64,000 nt of DNA from the NCBI GenBank assembly GCA_029561455.1, contig JAKQIY010000085.1, positions 1 through 64,000 of the forward strand. Reading direction: 5' to 3'. Both the position numbers and the translations under genes were made by a program. The stretch is from a bacterium. Lineage in GTDB: Bacteria > Zhuqueibacterota > Zhuqueibacteria > Residuimicrobiales > Krinioviventaceae. Shown in pieces: positions 43,720 to 53,579 of the stretch. The notes below the pieces were generated by a model. It was given only the letters and a program-made list of their open reading frames with translations. It did not search any database and was not told the DNA's origin. Position 1 is the stretch's first letter. Each line of letters begins with the position of its first letter.

Positions 43720-44592
43720 ATGAAAAATCCAACAAAAGACGACATGAGCCGCCGTCATTTTCTTAAAACCGGCGTCGAAGCGGCCGCCGTCATGGGAGTC
43801 TTATCGTCCAACCTGTTATGCTCCAAAGCGCCCAAACCCGCAGCTAAAATACCGGTTGGTTTGCAGCTTTATTCTGTCCGTACCGAATGCGAAAAGGACC
43901 TGGCGGCCACTATTGCGGCGGTTGCGAAAATGGGTTACCAGGGTGTGGAATTCGCCGGTTATTATAATCATAGCGCCCAGGAAATCCGTAAAATGCTGGA
44001 TGATAACGGCCTGAAATGCTGCGGCACACACACCCAGTTGGATACTTTGCTGGGCGAGAACCTGGCTGCAACCATTGAGTTTAACCAGGTCATTGGTAAT
44101 AAATACCTTATCGTGCCATGGCTGAATGAAGATATGCGTAACTCGAAAGAAGCCTGGTTGAAAACCGCTGCCCTGTTCACAGAGATTGCCGAAAAAATTA
44201 AAGGCCATGGCATGAAACTGGGTTATCATAATCACGATTTTGAATTTACGGCAATCGACGGTGAAATCCCCTGGGATATACTTTTCAGCAATGCCTCCAA
44301 AGACCTTATTATGCAGATAGATACCGGCAACTGTATTGGCGGCGGCGGCGACCCGATTGCATTTTTGCAAAAATACCCTGGACAAGCGGTAACCGTGCAT
44401 TTAAAAGAATTCTCCGCCACCAATCCCAAAGCAATTCTGGGTGAAGGCGACATCAAATGGAATGAGGTGTTTGCAATATGCGAAAGCACTGGCGGCACCG
44501 AGTGGTATATTATTGAAGAAGAAAAAGACGTCTATCCGCCGCTGGAATGTGTGGATTTGTGTATCAAGAATTACAATAAATTACGGGCGTAA
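43720..44592 (+). CDS. Tat-exported sugar phosphate isomerase/epimerase-like protein
   Basis: A 290-residue protein with a Tat signal (SRRHFLKTG near residue 10, hydrophobic stretch AAAVMGVLSSNLLC). The mature part is an AP_endonuc_2/xylose-isomerase-like barrel: VGLQLYSVRTECEKDLAATI, MGYQGVEFAGYYN, GYHNHDFEFT, MQIDTGNCIGGGGDP, VHLKEF, WYIIEEEKD. The Cys after LL could also make it a lipoprotein. Start 43720 follows GGAG (43709-43712). It directly follows the beta-helix gene (54 bases) and a strong terminator ends the unit. Export of this family suggests periplasmic sugar processing. Confidence 0.85.
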   Translation: MKNPTKDDMSRRHFLKTGVEAAAVMGVLSSNLLCSKAPKPAAKIPVGLQLYSVRTECEKDLAATIAAVAKMGYQGVEFAGYYNHSAQEIRKMLDDNGLKCCGTHTQLDTLLGENLAATIEFNQVIGNKYLIVPWLNEDMRNSKEAWLKTAALFTEIAEKIKGHGMKLGYHNHDFEFTAIDGEIPWDILFSNASKDLIMQIDTGNCIGGGGDPIAFLQKYPGQAVTVHLKEFSATNPKAILGEGDIKWNEVFAICESTGGTEWYIIEEEKDVYPPLECVDLCIKNYNKLRA

Positions 44593-44601
44593 CCATGTAA
44601 A

Positions 44602-44629
44602 TGCAAAGCGGGGCTCCCCCCGCTTTGCA
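44602..44629 (+). terminator. Terminator hairpin
   Basis: TGCAAAGCGGGG (44602-44613) pairs perfectly with CCCCGCTTTGCA (44618-44629) around a 4-base loop, 9 bases after the isomerase stop. Confidence 0.85.
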
Positions 44630-44734
44630 CTCGGTTTAAAATGATTAATTTATAGCCGGTATGACATAACCGCCGGAAGCGGAGATAAAAAAAGCGCTGA
44701 CCAGGCCAGACTCCAAATTCAAACAGAAATAAAT

Positions 44735-45292
44735 ATGAATTATAGAATAGTAATTATCATATTGCTTGTGGTTACAGGGTATTGTTTTTCACAAAACCAG
44801 GCGTTAGACCAGGGCAGTATACTGATTAGCGCCAGTGGCTGTTATTCCAGCCAGGGTGGAGAACTCTATGAAGACCTGGCGGAGCAAAACAAGAACTCGA
44901 CCACCATTACCGAATCATTTGTCTATTTTATTCAAGATCATTACTTTGCCGGCCAGGCGGGCTCCTGGACAGGAATATCGCAGGGGACCTGGAAGAATAC
45001 CGAATTCAGTTTGGGCCCCAGGTTGGGTATAGCCATGGGACAGCAGCATGATATGATATTACCGTTTATCGCCTGTGATTACAGATTTATTTCAGTGTTT
45101 GAAACGAATAACAAATATTGGGGAAGCGACCTGGTGTTTAGCGGCGGCCTGATCATAACGCTGCACCAGCATCTGGGAATTCTCATCGATGCCGGCTATC
45201 ACCACATTCGCCTGAATCATAACAGTTGGACCGAGGCAAAAACCGGCAGCAATTTGCTGGTAACAATCGGCTTTGCCGGTATGTTTAATTGA
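44735..45292 (+). CDS. Predicted small outer-membrane beta-barrel protein
   Basis: A 185-residue exported protein with a signal peptide (MNYRIVIIILLVVTGYCFSQ). The mature part has alternating hydrophobic strands (SILISASGCYSSQGG, SFVYFIQDHYFAGQAGSW, SLGPRLGIAMG, LPFIACDYRFISVF, LVFSGGLIITLHQHLGILIDAGYHHIRLN, LLVTIGFAGMFN) ending in a terminal Phe-Asn, as in small outer-membrane barrels. No named family is recognised. Single gene between a terminator and an AT-rich gap. Confidence 0.65.
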   Translation: MNYRIVIIILLVVTGYCFSQNQALDQGSILISASGCYSSQGGELYEDLAEQNKNSTTITESFVYFIQDHYFAGQAGSWTGISQGTWKNTEFSLGPRLGIAMGQQHDMILPFIACDYRFISVFETNNKYWGSDLVFSGGLIITLHQHLGILIDAGYHHIRLNHNSWTEAKTGSNLLVTIGFAGMFN

Positions 45293-45432
45293 CAATGCCA
45301 AGTGTTTTTCTACCGGCTTTTAATCACTACCAGTTCAGGTCTTGACCAATTTTATCAACTGTATACATTATGTAACAGAATATGCTGCTATTTTATATTA
45401 ATCCTGGAAGAACCTAGATTACTTGTTGATTC

Positions 45433-45461
45433 TTGCAAAAAAATTTCTCAATTTATATATA
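45433..45461 (+). promoter_or_regulatory. Possible promoter of the TolB/TPR gene
   Basis: TTGCAA (45433-45438), 17 bases, then TATATA (45456-45461), about 40 bases ahead of the start at 45501. Two mismatches in the -35 box and AT-rich context make it tentative. Confidence 0.3.
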
Positions 45462-45500
45462 ACGCAAATAACAATTTTTAGTTTAACAATAGAATAGATT

Positions 45501-47921
45501 ATGAATCATAAAAAATCCGGCAATAACATTTATATCTTTATCATCTTATTACTGTTACTCACCCTGATAACGGTATTCACCTGGTTTGGCAGTCTTTCCG
45601 ACCAAAAAAAGATCATGTCCAAATGGGAAAAATTGGGACAAATACCGGGACAATTAACAATAACCTATCCCCAAAACGGCGTCCTGTTTCCACCTGAAAT
45701 TGTTTCGCCGCGTATTACCTGGCAGGATGAAAATCCGGCCGTCAAAAACTGGTTCATAACCGTAAATACGGGCAGCAGACAAAAAATATTTACCGGTTTT
45801 ACCGAACAAGCCTGGTGGCAGCCCGATTCGGCAGTATGGGAAGAAATGAAACAAGCAGGGTTACAATCGAGTATTACCGTAACCATTTTAGGGTATATAA
45901 AAAGTCAACTATTATCCGGCGCCGCCATAAGTTTTAGTACATCGGCGGATTCGGTCAATGCTTTAATATTTTATCGCGCTGTGCCCCTGCCATTCAGTTA
46001 TGCCTTAAAGAACCTCGAAAAAATCCGCTGGCATTTGGGCGACATAAAATCGCCCCGGCCCCCGGTTACACTTTTGCAAAACCTTTCCCTGTGCGGCAAC
46101 TGCCATTCTTTCACAAGGGATGGCAAAACTCTGGCAATGGATGTGGATTATGCCAACGACAAGGGCTCTTATGTCATTTCGGATATAAGCAAAGAAACAG
46201 TATTAACCAGCGACAAGATCATAACCTGGAGCGATTACAAGCGGCAGGATGGTCAAAATACCTATGGACTGTTATCGCAAATATCACCGGATGGCCGCTA
46301 TGTAGCCAGCACGGTCAAAGATCGCTCTATATTCGTCCCCATCGACAACCTTGAATATTCACAATTGTTTTTCCCCATCAAGGGTATTATTGCAATATAT
46401 GACCGGCAAACCGGAAAATTTCAGGCGCTGCCCGGCGCCGATAACCCGGCGCTGGTGCAAAGCAACCCATCCTGGAGTCCTGATGGGAAATATCTCTATT
46501 TTGCCCGTACCAGGGCATACATCCATCCGGAAGCGGAAAAATCCAAAGATGTTGTGCTGCCAACCTCGATGGCGCAAAATTTTATAGAAGGCAAACAGGA
46601 ATTTAAATATGACATCTATAGAATTCCATTCAACTACGGCAAGGGTGGAGTGGCCGAAGCGGTGCCCGGCGCCTCGAACAACGGTATGAGTAATTTCTTC
46701 CCCCGCATATCACCGGACGGGAAATGGCTGGTCTTTACCAAAGCCAATAATTTCATGTTATTACAGCCGGACAGCCGGTTATATATTATACCTGCTGCCG
46801 GGGGTGAACCAAGGCAACTGGCCGGCAATACAACGGCTATGAATTCCTGGCATTCCTGGTCGCCAAATAGCAAGTGGCTGGTTTTCTCGACCAAATTCCG
46901 CGGTCCATATACTGAATTATTGCTGACCCATATTGACGAACAGGGCAACGATTCCCCGCCGGTTCTGCTTGAAAATCTAAGTTTTACGGATCGGGCTGTT
47001 AACATCCCGGAATTTGTCAACCAGCAAAGCGGCGATTGGACGGCAATGGTCGATCAATTTTCCAACCAGAGCAATTATTACCTGACGATGGGCCGTAACA
47101 AGATGGGCGAAAAAAAATATGACGAAGCTCTTAAACTCTTTAACCAGGTGATTGCACAAGACCCGCACAATGCGGAAGTCTATGCTTTCAAAGGGCATAC
47201 GGAATTTTTGCAAAGCAACTGGCAGGAGGCCATAAACACCTATAACCAGGCCATTGAATTGCATTCCAAAGACCCTGAAGTCTATATCAACAAAGGCGCC
47301 GCCCTTTACAAGCTGCAGGATTACGGCGCCGCCATCAAAGTATTTAATGAAGCCATTCATATCAATCCAAACAGTTCCTATGCTTTTTATTCGCGCGGCA
47401 GTTGTAAGGCGAAAACCGGCGACTACCGCGGCGCTATTCAGGATTTTGACAGCGCGATAAAACTTGATAACCAGGCTGACGAGGCATTATATGAGCGCGC
47501 CCTCTGTAAAGCGGTGCTCAGGGACTATCAAAGCGCGGTACAAGACCTGTTACAGGTAACTAAAATTGATCCGCAAAATTACCAGGCGTTTGCCCGGATC
47601 GGGGAATGTTGTTATCAACTAAAGAAATACCAGGGCGCCCTGGAAGCCTACGACCGGGCAATTAATATTATGCCCGATGATAAAGAACTATACCTCTATC
47701 GCGCTGCCTGTAAATCTGCTTTAAAAGATTATCATGGAGCGCTGGCGGATTATGAGCTAGCCATAGCACGCGATACCAGTTATGCCCTGGCTTATTTCCG
47801 TAAGGGACTGGTCGAAATTCAAATCGGCAACAAAGACCAGGGCTGTGCAGATCTGTTACAGGCAAAAAAATTGGGGTACCGCGAAGGTGAGCAGGAAATT
47901 AAAAAATATTGCGGTCAATAA
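45501..47921 (+). CDS. TolB-like propeller / TPR protein with a CxxCH motif
   Basis: An 806-residue membrane-anchored or exported protein (helix at about 10-30). After a beta domain, LCGNCHSFTRDGKTLAMDVDY carries a CxxCH haem-attachment-like motif (C198, C201, H202). A TolB/WD40-like propeller follows (QISPDGRYVASTV, PSWSPDGKYLYFARTR, PRISPDGKWLVFTKA, SWSPNSKWLVFSTKF), then about seven TPR repeats (from residue 530: YDEALKLFNQVIAQDPHNAEVYAFKGH...). This layout occurs as uncharacterised 'TolB-like/TPR' proteins. One CxxCH with a single c-type haem would imply redox or sensing in the periplasm; the motif could also be a metal site. No partner genes nearby suggest a pathway. Confidence 0.82.
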   Translation: MNHKKSGNNIYIFIILLLLLTLITVFTWFGSLSDQKKIMSKWEKLGQIPGQLTITYPQNGVLFPPEIVSPRITWQDENPAVKNWFITVNTGSRQKIFTGFTEQAWWQPDSAVWEEMKQAGLQSSITVTILGYIKSQLLSGAAISFSTSADSVNALIFYRAVPLPFSYALKNLEKIRWHLGDIKSPRPPVTLLQNLSLCGNCHSFTRDGKTLAMDVDYANDKGSYVISDISKETVLTSDKIITWSDYKRQDGQNTYGLLSQISPDGRYVASTVKDRSIFVPIDNLEYSQLFFPIKGIIAIYDRQTGKFQALPGADNPALVQSNPSWSPDGKYLYFARTRAYIHPEAEKSKDVVLPTSMAQNFIEGKQEFKYDIYRIPFNYGKGGVAEAVPGASNNGMSNFFPRISPDGKWLVFTKANNFMLLQPDSRLYIIPAAGGEPRQLAGNTTAMNSWHSWSPNSKWLVFSTKFRGPYTELLLTHIDEQGNDSPPVLLENLSFTDRAVNIPEFVNQQSGDWTAMVDQFSNQSNYYLTMGRNKMGEKKYDEALKLFNQVIAQDPHNAEVYAFKGHTEFLQSNWQEAINTYNQAIELHSKDPEVYINKGAALYKLQDYGAAIKVFNEAIHINPNSSYAFYSRGSCKAKTGDYRGAIQDFDSAIKLDNQADEALYERALCKAVLRDYQSAVQDLLQVTKIDPQNYQAFARIGECCYQLKKYQGALEAYDRAINIMPDDKELYLYRAACKSALKDYHGALADYELAIARDTSYALAYFRKGLVEIQIGNKDQGCADLLQAKKLGYREGEQEIKKYCGQ

Positions 47922-48104
47922 CTGAATCATGTGAAGGTATTTCATCTTTAGGAGTCAGGCGCTAAGGGGGCATCGTCCGGTTTATGCAGAACAGGTTTAA
48001 CCGGTCTTTTTTCCTGAAAGTATTTGCTTATCAAAAAAATTCTTATTAAACTAGTAGCTAGATTAATTAGCTGATATTTGGTATTTAATGAAAGTAAATA
48101 ATTT

Positions 48105-48452
48105 ATGTTACGTCCGGTTGTTACGTTTATTGTCATGCTCACCTTATCGAATGTATTTATGACTTTTGCCTGGTATGGGCATTTAAAAAATCTCAAAACC
48201 AGTCCCTGGTATATTGCCGTGTTGATAAGCTGGGGAATTGCCTTTTTTGAATATATGTTACAGGTACCCGGCAATCGTATAGGTCATAAAGTTTTGGATT
48301 TAAGCGAGTTAAAAATTGTCCAGGAAGTAATTACCTTGTCGGTTTTTGTACCCTTTTCGATCTTGTTTATGAAAGAAAAATTCCGCATGGATTTTCTGTA
48401 CGCAGGGTTATGCCTGGTGGGAGCGGTTTACTTTATTTTCCGAAATCGTTGA
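48105..48452 (+). CDS. DUF486 (DMT-like) membrane protein
   Basis: A 115-residue inner-membrane protein with four hydrophobic segments. TLSNVFMTFAWYGHLKNL, WGIAFFEYMLQVPGNRIGH, LKIVQEVITLSVFVPFSI and DFLYAGLCLVGAVYFIFR match the DUF486 family of the drug/metabolite transporter superfamily. Function unknown. It starts at ATG 48105 without a clear ribosome binding site. It stands alone. Confidence 0.88.
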   Translation: MLRPVVTFIVMLTLSNVFMTFAWYGHLKNLKTSPWYIAVLISWGIAFFEYMLQVPGNRIGHKVLDLSELKIVQEVITLSVFVPFSILFMKEKFRMDFLYAGLCLVGAVYFIFRNR

Positions 48453-48829
48453 GCAAAATAACAAATGCCGAACCACGCCGACATTATTCTGAATTCCCCC
48501 TGAATTTCAAGAGTTTATAATATCAGTTTAAAAGATTAAATAAGGAATTATTTACCCGATTATGGTAATTAGTATATTTCCGTGTTGGCTATTCTATTAT
48601 TGAACCAACAAAAACTTTTATATTACAATTTACCTCTCACCTTTTTATTTATCAACCACTTCTGCACAATTCATAAATATCATATTATTATGAAGTTATA
48701 TTTTTAAATTAAAAAATACTGACCATTATTTTTTTTATTTTATCCGCAATATTGTTTATTATCCGGCAAAAGACTGGTATATAATTTGAAGACCAAAATA
48801 TAAAAAATTTTAACGATCAGGACACGATT
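48453..48829. other. Intergenic, AT-rich
   Basis: A 377-base very AT-rich gap before the TonB-dependent receptor. No terminator, promoter or operator could be supported. Confidence 0.5.
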
Positions 48830-50821
48830 ATGCCAGCACAAAAAATTATCCTTATCGCAGTATTGTTTGCTTTTGGCCGGTTATGGGCGCAGCCGCAGGT
48901 GGAAACAACCTCCTCTCTCGACTCTCTCTTTAATATGGATATCAAGCAGACCGGTTCCGAGACTAAATCTGCCTCAAAATACCTGCAAACCACCAAAGAA
49001 GCAGCCTCTTCAATAACCATTATCACCGCAGATGAAATTGCCCGATTTGGTTATGAAACAATTGATGAATTGTTAAACTCGGTACGCAGTTTCTTTATTA
49101 CTTACGACCGTATGTATACAACAGTGGGGTCCAGGGGTTTTGGCCGGTTAGGAGATTATAATAACCGGATTTTGCTGCTAATCAACGGTCACCGGACGAA
49201 TGAAAATATTTTCAGTTCGGCAATGCTGGGTTCCGAACTGGGCATAGACCTCGCATCGGTGCATAGTGTGGAGATCATTCGTGGCCCGGGTTCAACTCTA
49301 TATGGTTCAAATGCCCTGTTTGCAGTAATCAATATCAATACCAAAAATGCCAAGTCCTTCAGCGGTATTGAACTATCAACCAGTGTTGGAAGTTATGACC
49401 GCAAACAAGGCGTTATTCAGGTTGGCAAATCCTTTAAAAATGATGTTCATCTTTACAGTTCAGTAATTACCAGGGATGCTAAAGGCCAGAAACTGTATTT
49501 TAAAGAATATCACTCTGCTGAAGAACCGGGTATTGCCCATAATCTGGATGCGGAAAAATTGTCAAGCCTGAACGGTAATATACAATACAAGAATTTTCAA
49601 ATCCAGGGTTTCTGGTCCAACCGTGAAAAATACTACCCGACAGCCGCATATAGCATCGGTTTTAATGTTCCCGGCGCCAAAGTGCTGGATGCCCGTGCTT
49701 TTGGAGAAATTTCATATAATAAAAATTTCAGCCATACCGTTGGCTCGCAAATCAAAGTATCTTATGATTATTACAAATTTGCCGGCTGGTATCCTGCTGA
49801 CACGGATTACAAATATTTTGATAAAGCAATCGGCAAATGGTTTGGACTGGAAGGACAATTAATTTGGGATGTAACTGCGGACGACCGATTATCGTTCGGC
49901 GGCGAATACCAGCATAACCTCACATCGGATTATAAAGCCTGGGATGCCGAAGAAACCTTTACTCTCGTAAAACAACCCTATAAAAACCGGGCTTTATATT
50001 TGGAAAATGAATATATCCCCTGGCGGCAACTAAAAATCATTACCGGGGCGCGATGGGACGATTACACAACTATCGGCAATCACTTGTCTCCGCGCGGCGC
50101 TCTGATCTATATGCCCAACAGTAAAACCTCGGTAAAAGGACTGATCGGAACGGCATTCCGGGTGCCCGATTTATACGAAACCTATTATAGCGATGACTAT
50201 GCAAATGCGATTGCCAATCCCAACCTGGCAATAGAAAAGATCACCACCACTGAACTGGTTTTGGAACAGTCGCTTTATGAACAAGTAGCCGGTTTTATTT
50301 CTCTCTATCAATATGAGATGCAGGATCTGATCAATCAGAGTGAAATTGAAAATCCTGAAGTACCTGACCAGCCTTTTCTGCAATTTCAGAATCTGGAAAG
50401 CGTCAAAGCTCATGGTTATGAATTGGAATTACGCGGTACTTTAAAAAAAATTCAAGGCTATACCAGCTTTAACAATCAATTTATAAAGAACAAGGCGACC
50501 AATGAAAAGCTGAACAATTCTCCCCGCACAGTTTTTAAATTCGGGCTCTCGGCGCCGGTATATAAATGGGGTTATGCAAGTGTTAACCTGGTTCATGAAT
50601 CGGAACGGCTTACTTTATATAGTTATTCAACTGAACCGTTTACAATGGTAAATGCAAATTTTAAAAGTAGTTTACTATTTAACCGGGTGACACTCAGTTT
50701 TAAAGTAATTAATGTGTTCAATGATAATTATGTACACCCCGCCGGTTATGACCACCTGCCGATTGAAACAATTCCCCAAAATGGCAGAAATTATCTGGCC
50801 AAAATTAATTTAAAATTTTAA
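48830..50821 (+). CDS. TonB-dependent outer-membrane receptor
   Basis: A 663-residue exported protein. Signal peptide to LWAQ; plug domain (about 50-175) with SITIITADEIARFGYETIDELLNSV, RNRILLLINGHRTNENIF-like NRILLLINGHR, LASVHSVEIIRGPGSTLYGSNALFAVINI; then a barrel (about 180-663) with alternating strands, GLIGTAFRVPDLYETYY and a terminal NYLAKINLKF. The usual strong terminal Phe is present. No TonB box is obvious near the N-terminus. The substrate is unknown (siderophore, vitamin B12 or glycan). The next gene starts 15 bases later, so they form an operon. Confidence 0.92.
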   Translation: MPAQKIILIAVLFAFGRLWAQPQVETTSSLDSLFNMDIKQTGSETKSASKYLQTTKEAASSITIITADEIARFGYETIDELLNSVRSFFITYDRMYTTVGSRGFGRLGDYNNRILLLINGHRTNENIFSSAMLGSELGIDLASVHSVEIIRGPGSTLYGSNALFAVININTKNAKSFSGIELSTSVGSYDRKQGVIQVGKSFKNDVHLYSSVITRDAKGQKLYFKEYHSAEEPGIAHNLDAEKLSSLNGNIQYKNFQIQGFWSNREKYYPTAAYSIGFNVPGAKVLDARAFGEISYNKNFSHTVGSQIKVSYDYYKFAGWYPADTDYKYFDKAIGKWFGLEGQLIWDVTADDRLSFGGEYQHNLTSDYKAWDAEETFTLVKQPYKNRALYLENEYIPWRQLKIITGARWDDYTTIGNHLSPRGALIYMPNSKTSVKGLIGTAFRVPDLYETYYSDDYANAIANPNLAIEKITTTELVLEQSLYEQVAGFISLYQYEMQDLINQSEIENPEVPDQPFLQFQNLESVKAHGYELELRGTLKKIQGYTSFNNQFIKNKATNEKLNNSPRTVFKFGLSAPVYKWGYASVNLVHESERLTLYSYSTEPFTMVNANFKSSLLFNRVTLSFKVINVFNDNYVHPAGYDHLPIETIPQNGRNYLAKINLKF

Positions 50822-50836
50822 AGGGGAGAAACGATC

Positions 50837-51385
50837 ATGAAAAAATATCTGATGATAATAACAATAATGGTGGTATTTTATACACTCGCTTTTTCCCAGG
50901 AAGTTGTTGTACCGGTTGATGTGCAATTTTCTTTTATGAATAAATGCCTGGATTATATTAAAAATTTCGATCAAAAAAGTCAGCTCAAAATCGGTATTGT
51001 TTATCAATCAAAAAACAATTATTCCTTGTCCATTCAGGAACAACTTTTGAAACTGATCCAGGTAAACCAGCAACAGAGCGTATTAAAGAGTCCCAAATTG
51101 TTTGACTTGAGTAAGGAATTTGACCTGGAAAGTCACATCAACAGCCTGGACATTGTCTACTTTACTCCACTTCGCGCTGTGAATATTGCCGAGATCAGCG
51201 CCTTGTGTCACAAAGCGGGGGTATTATCAATTATGGCAATCCCGCAAACCAAAGAGGACGGTATAGTCATGGGATTTGATCTGGAAAACAACAAAACCAA
51301 AATCGTCATCGACCAACAGGCCGCCAGTCAATCCAGGGTCGAAATTAAAGCCGTTTTATTAAAATATTCACGGTTGATAAACTAA
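50837..51385 (+). CDS. YfiR/DUF4154-like periplasmic protein
   Basis: A 182-residue exported protein; AAGGGGAGAAAC precedes the ATG and the signal peptide ends FSQE. The pattern VDVQFSFMNKCLDYIKNFD, LKIGIVYQSKNN, LDIVYFTPLRAVNIAEISALCHKAGVLSIMAIPQ and a C-terminal VEIKAVLLKYSRLI fits the DUF4154/YfiR family, periplasmic proteins often encoded beside TonB-type receptors or diguanylate cyclases. The exact role here is not known. The gene ends with a terminator, closing the receptor operon. Confidence 0.72.
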   Translation: MKKYLMIITIMVVFYTLAFSQEVVVPVDVQFSFMNKCLDYIKNFDQKSQLKIGIVYQSKNNYSLSIQEQLLKLIQVNQQQSVLKSPKLFDLSKEFDLESHINSLDIVYFTPLRAVNIAEISALCHKAGVLSIMAIPQTKEDGIVMGFDLENNKTKIVIDQQAASQSRVEIKAVLLKYSRLIN

Positions 51386-51420
51386 ACCGGCATGTAAAAC
51401 AGACTAAACTGTAAAAATAA

Positions 51421-51458
51421 AAAATCCCGTTCGCTGTAAAACAAGCGGACGGGATTTT
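51421..51458 (+). terminator. Rho-independent terminator
   Basis: AAAATCCCGTTCGCT (51421-51435) pairs with AGCGGACGGGATTTT (51444-51458) with one G-U, followed by A/T-rich sequence. It lies between convergent genes and could serve both. Confidence 0.85.
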
Positions 51459-51491
51459 ATTGTAAATAAGGTCATGCCAGATAAGAATTGC

Positions 51492-53579
51492 TCAATCCAG
51501 TCCCCGTTTTTTCAACAATGGTTCGATGCGCGGTTCGGCATGGCGGAAGCGTTTGTACAAGATCATGGGGTCTTCAGTGCCGCCGGCGGCCAAAATATTT
51601 TCACGAAATGCCTGTGCTGTTGTTTGGTCAAACAGGCTGGTTTCCTTGAACGCCTGAAAAGCGTCGCTGTCCAGCACTTCCGCCCAGATATAGCTATAGT
51701 ATCCGGCTGAATATCCCCCGGCAAAGATATGCCGGAAGAACGGACTTTTATACCGCGAGACAATTTCCGGGATCAGGCCGATTTTATCCAGAGACTGCTG
51801 TTCAAAAACAACTGCATCGCGCAGGGTGGTATCGGCAATGGTGTGCCAATCCATATCCAATATGGAAGCGGCCAGGTATTCCACTGTATTGAAACCCTGG
51901 TTAAAAAGCGAGGAGTTCTTAATTTTGGCAACTAATTCATCGGGTAACGGTTCGCCGGTTTGGTAATGAAAAGCATAATATTTAAGCACTTCAGGTTCGG
52001 TCGCCCAGTTTTCCATGATCTGCGACGGCAATTCCACAAAATCGCGCGGCACAGCGGTGCCGGATAAACGATAATAAGTACAGTTGGACAGCAGTCCGTG
52101 CAGGGCATGACCGAATTCATGGAACAGGGTTTCCACTTCATCAAGGCTCAACAGGCTGGGCGTGTCGCCGGATGGTTTGGTAAAATTACACACATTGCAA
52201 ATAACCGGCGATTCCTTAGCCGGGAAATTGGACTGTTTGCGAAAGCTGTCCATCCAGGCGCCGCCGCGTTTGCTGGCGCGCGGAAAATAATCCGTATACA
52301 GAATACCGATATGTGTTCCATCAACATCCTTGACTTCAAATGCTTTGGCATCGGGATGATAGACCGGCAGGTCGGGTCGTTCCTCAAAATCAATACCATA
52401 TAAGGTAGTGGCGACAAAAAAGGCGCCATTACGGACATTTTCCAGTTTAAAATAAGGGCGCAGTTGTTCATCGTCGAGGGCATATTTGGCTTTTTTCAGT
52501 TTTTCCGCATAATACCACCAGTCCCATGCTTCCAGCTTGAAATTATTGCCTTCAGCATCTATAATTGCCTGCATTTCTTTCACTTCACCGCGGGCGCGTT
52601 TTTGCGCCGGCGTCCAGAGTTTCATTAACAAGTCATAAACGTTGGCCGGAGTTTTAGCCATATTTTCTTCCAAAACAAAATCGGCGTGGGTTTTATAACC
52701 GAGCAATTGGGCGCTTTTGACGCGCAGCGCGGCAATACGCGCCAGGATCTGCTTGTTATCGTACTCATCGTTGTTATTGCCGCGGTCGTTATAGGCGCGG
52801 AACATCTTTTCGCGCAGCTCGCGTTTTTGCGAATACTGTAAAAACGGAATGAGACTGGGTTTATGCAAGGTGAATATCCATTTGCCCTCTTGCCCTTTTT
52901 CTTTGGCGGTCTCAGCGGCGGCGGTAATAACGCTTTCAGGCAGACCGGCCAGGTCCGCGGAATCCTCGATCACCAGGGTAAAGCGGTTGTCTTCGGCCAG
53001 CACATTATCGCCAAATTTCAGGGTCAGCACGGACAATTCGCTGTTGATCTTTTTCAGTTCTTCTTTTTGCGCGTCATTCAGGTTGGCGCCACCGCGGACA
53101 AAATCTTTATAATATTCTGTTAGCAGCATCAACTGTTCGGGATTTAAATTCAAGGTTTCTTTTTGATCATAAACCGCTTTGACGCGGGCAAACAGCGCGG
53201 CGTTCATGGAAATATCGTCATAATGTTTACTCATCATGGGCGATATTTTTTGGGCAATGGCCTGCAGCTTGTCATTGGTATTGGCATCGATCATGTTATC
53301 GAACACATTCTCCACCCGGCGCAGCAGCATGCCGGTTTTTTCCATAGCTTCAATAGTATTGGCAAATGTCGGCGCTTCAGGGTTGGCGGCGATTTCCGCT
53401 ATTTCTTTATTCTCCTGCTCGATGCCTTTTTCATAGGCCGGCAGGTAATCTTTATCGGTAATCAAAGCAAACGGCGGTACTCCAAACGGCGTATCCCATT
53501 CCATAAAGAACGGCTTTTCTTTTTTTGCACAGGACATAAGCAGCATCCCCATTAAAAAAATGACGGTTAGTTTTTTCAT
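51492..53579 (-). CDS. M3-family metallopeptidase lipoprotein (peptidyl-dipeptidase/oligopeptidase-like)
   Basis: A 695-residue exported lipoprotein (signal ending LLMSCAKK). It has the M3 zinc site H487-E488-F-G-H491 in ETLFHEFGHALHG, followed by the third-ligand region ELPSQIMENWATE, as in Dcp and thimet oligopeptidase. The length is typical for Dcp. It would cleave dipeptides from the C-terminus of short peptides, here outside the inner membrane (Dcp is often cytoplasmic or periplasmic). Single gene on the minus strand. Confidence 0.92.
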   Translation of the reverse strand: MKKLTVIFLMGMLLMSCAKKEKPFFMEWDTPFGVPPFALITDKDYLPAYEKGIEQENKEIAEIAANPEAPTFANTIEAMEKTGMLLRRVENVFDNMIDANTNDKLQAIAQKISPMMSKHYDDISMNAALFARVKAVYDQKETLNLNPEQLMLLTEYYKDFVRGGANLNDAQKEELKKINSELSVLTLKFGDNVLAEDNRFTLVIEDSADLAGLPESVITAAAETAKEKGQEGKWIFTLHKPSLIPFLQYSQKRELREKMFRAYNDRGNNNDEYDNKQILARIAALRVKSAQLLGYKTHADFVLEENMAKTPANVYDLLMKLWTPAQKRARGEVKEMQAIIDAEGNNFKLEAWDWWYYAEKLKKAKYALDDEQLRPYFKLENVRNGAFFVATTLYGIDFEERPDLPVYHPDAKAFEVKDVDGTHIGILYTDYFPRASKRGGAWMDSFRKQSNFPAKESPVICNVCNFTKPSGDTPSLLSLDEVETLFHEFGHALHGLLSNCTYYRLSGTAVPRDFVELPSQIMENWATEPEVLKYYAFHYQTGEPLPDELVAKIKNSSLFNQGFNTVEYLAASILDMDWHTIADTTLRDAVVFEQQSLDKIGLIPEIVSRYKSPFFRHIFAGGYSAGYYSYIWAEVLDSDAFQAFKETSLFDQTTAQAFRENILAAGGTEDPMILYKRFRHAEPRIEPLLKKRGLD

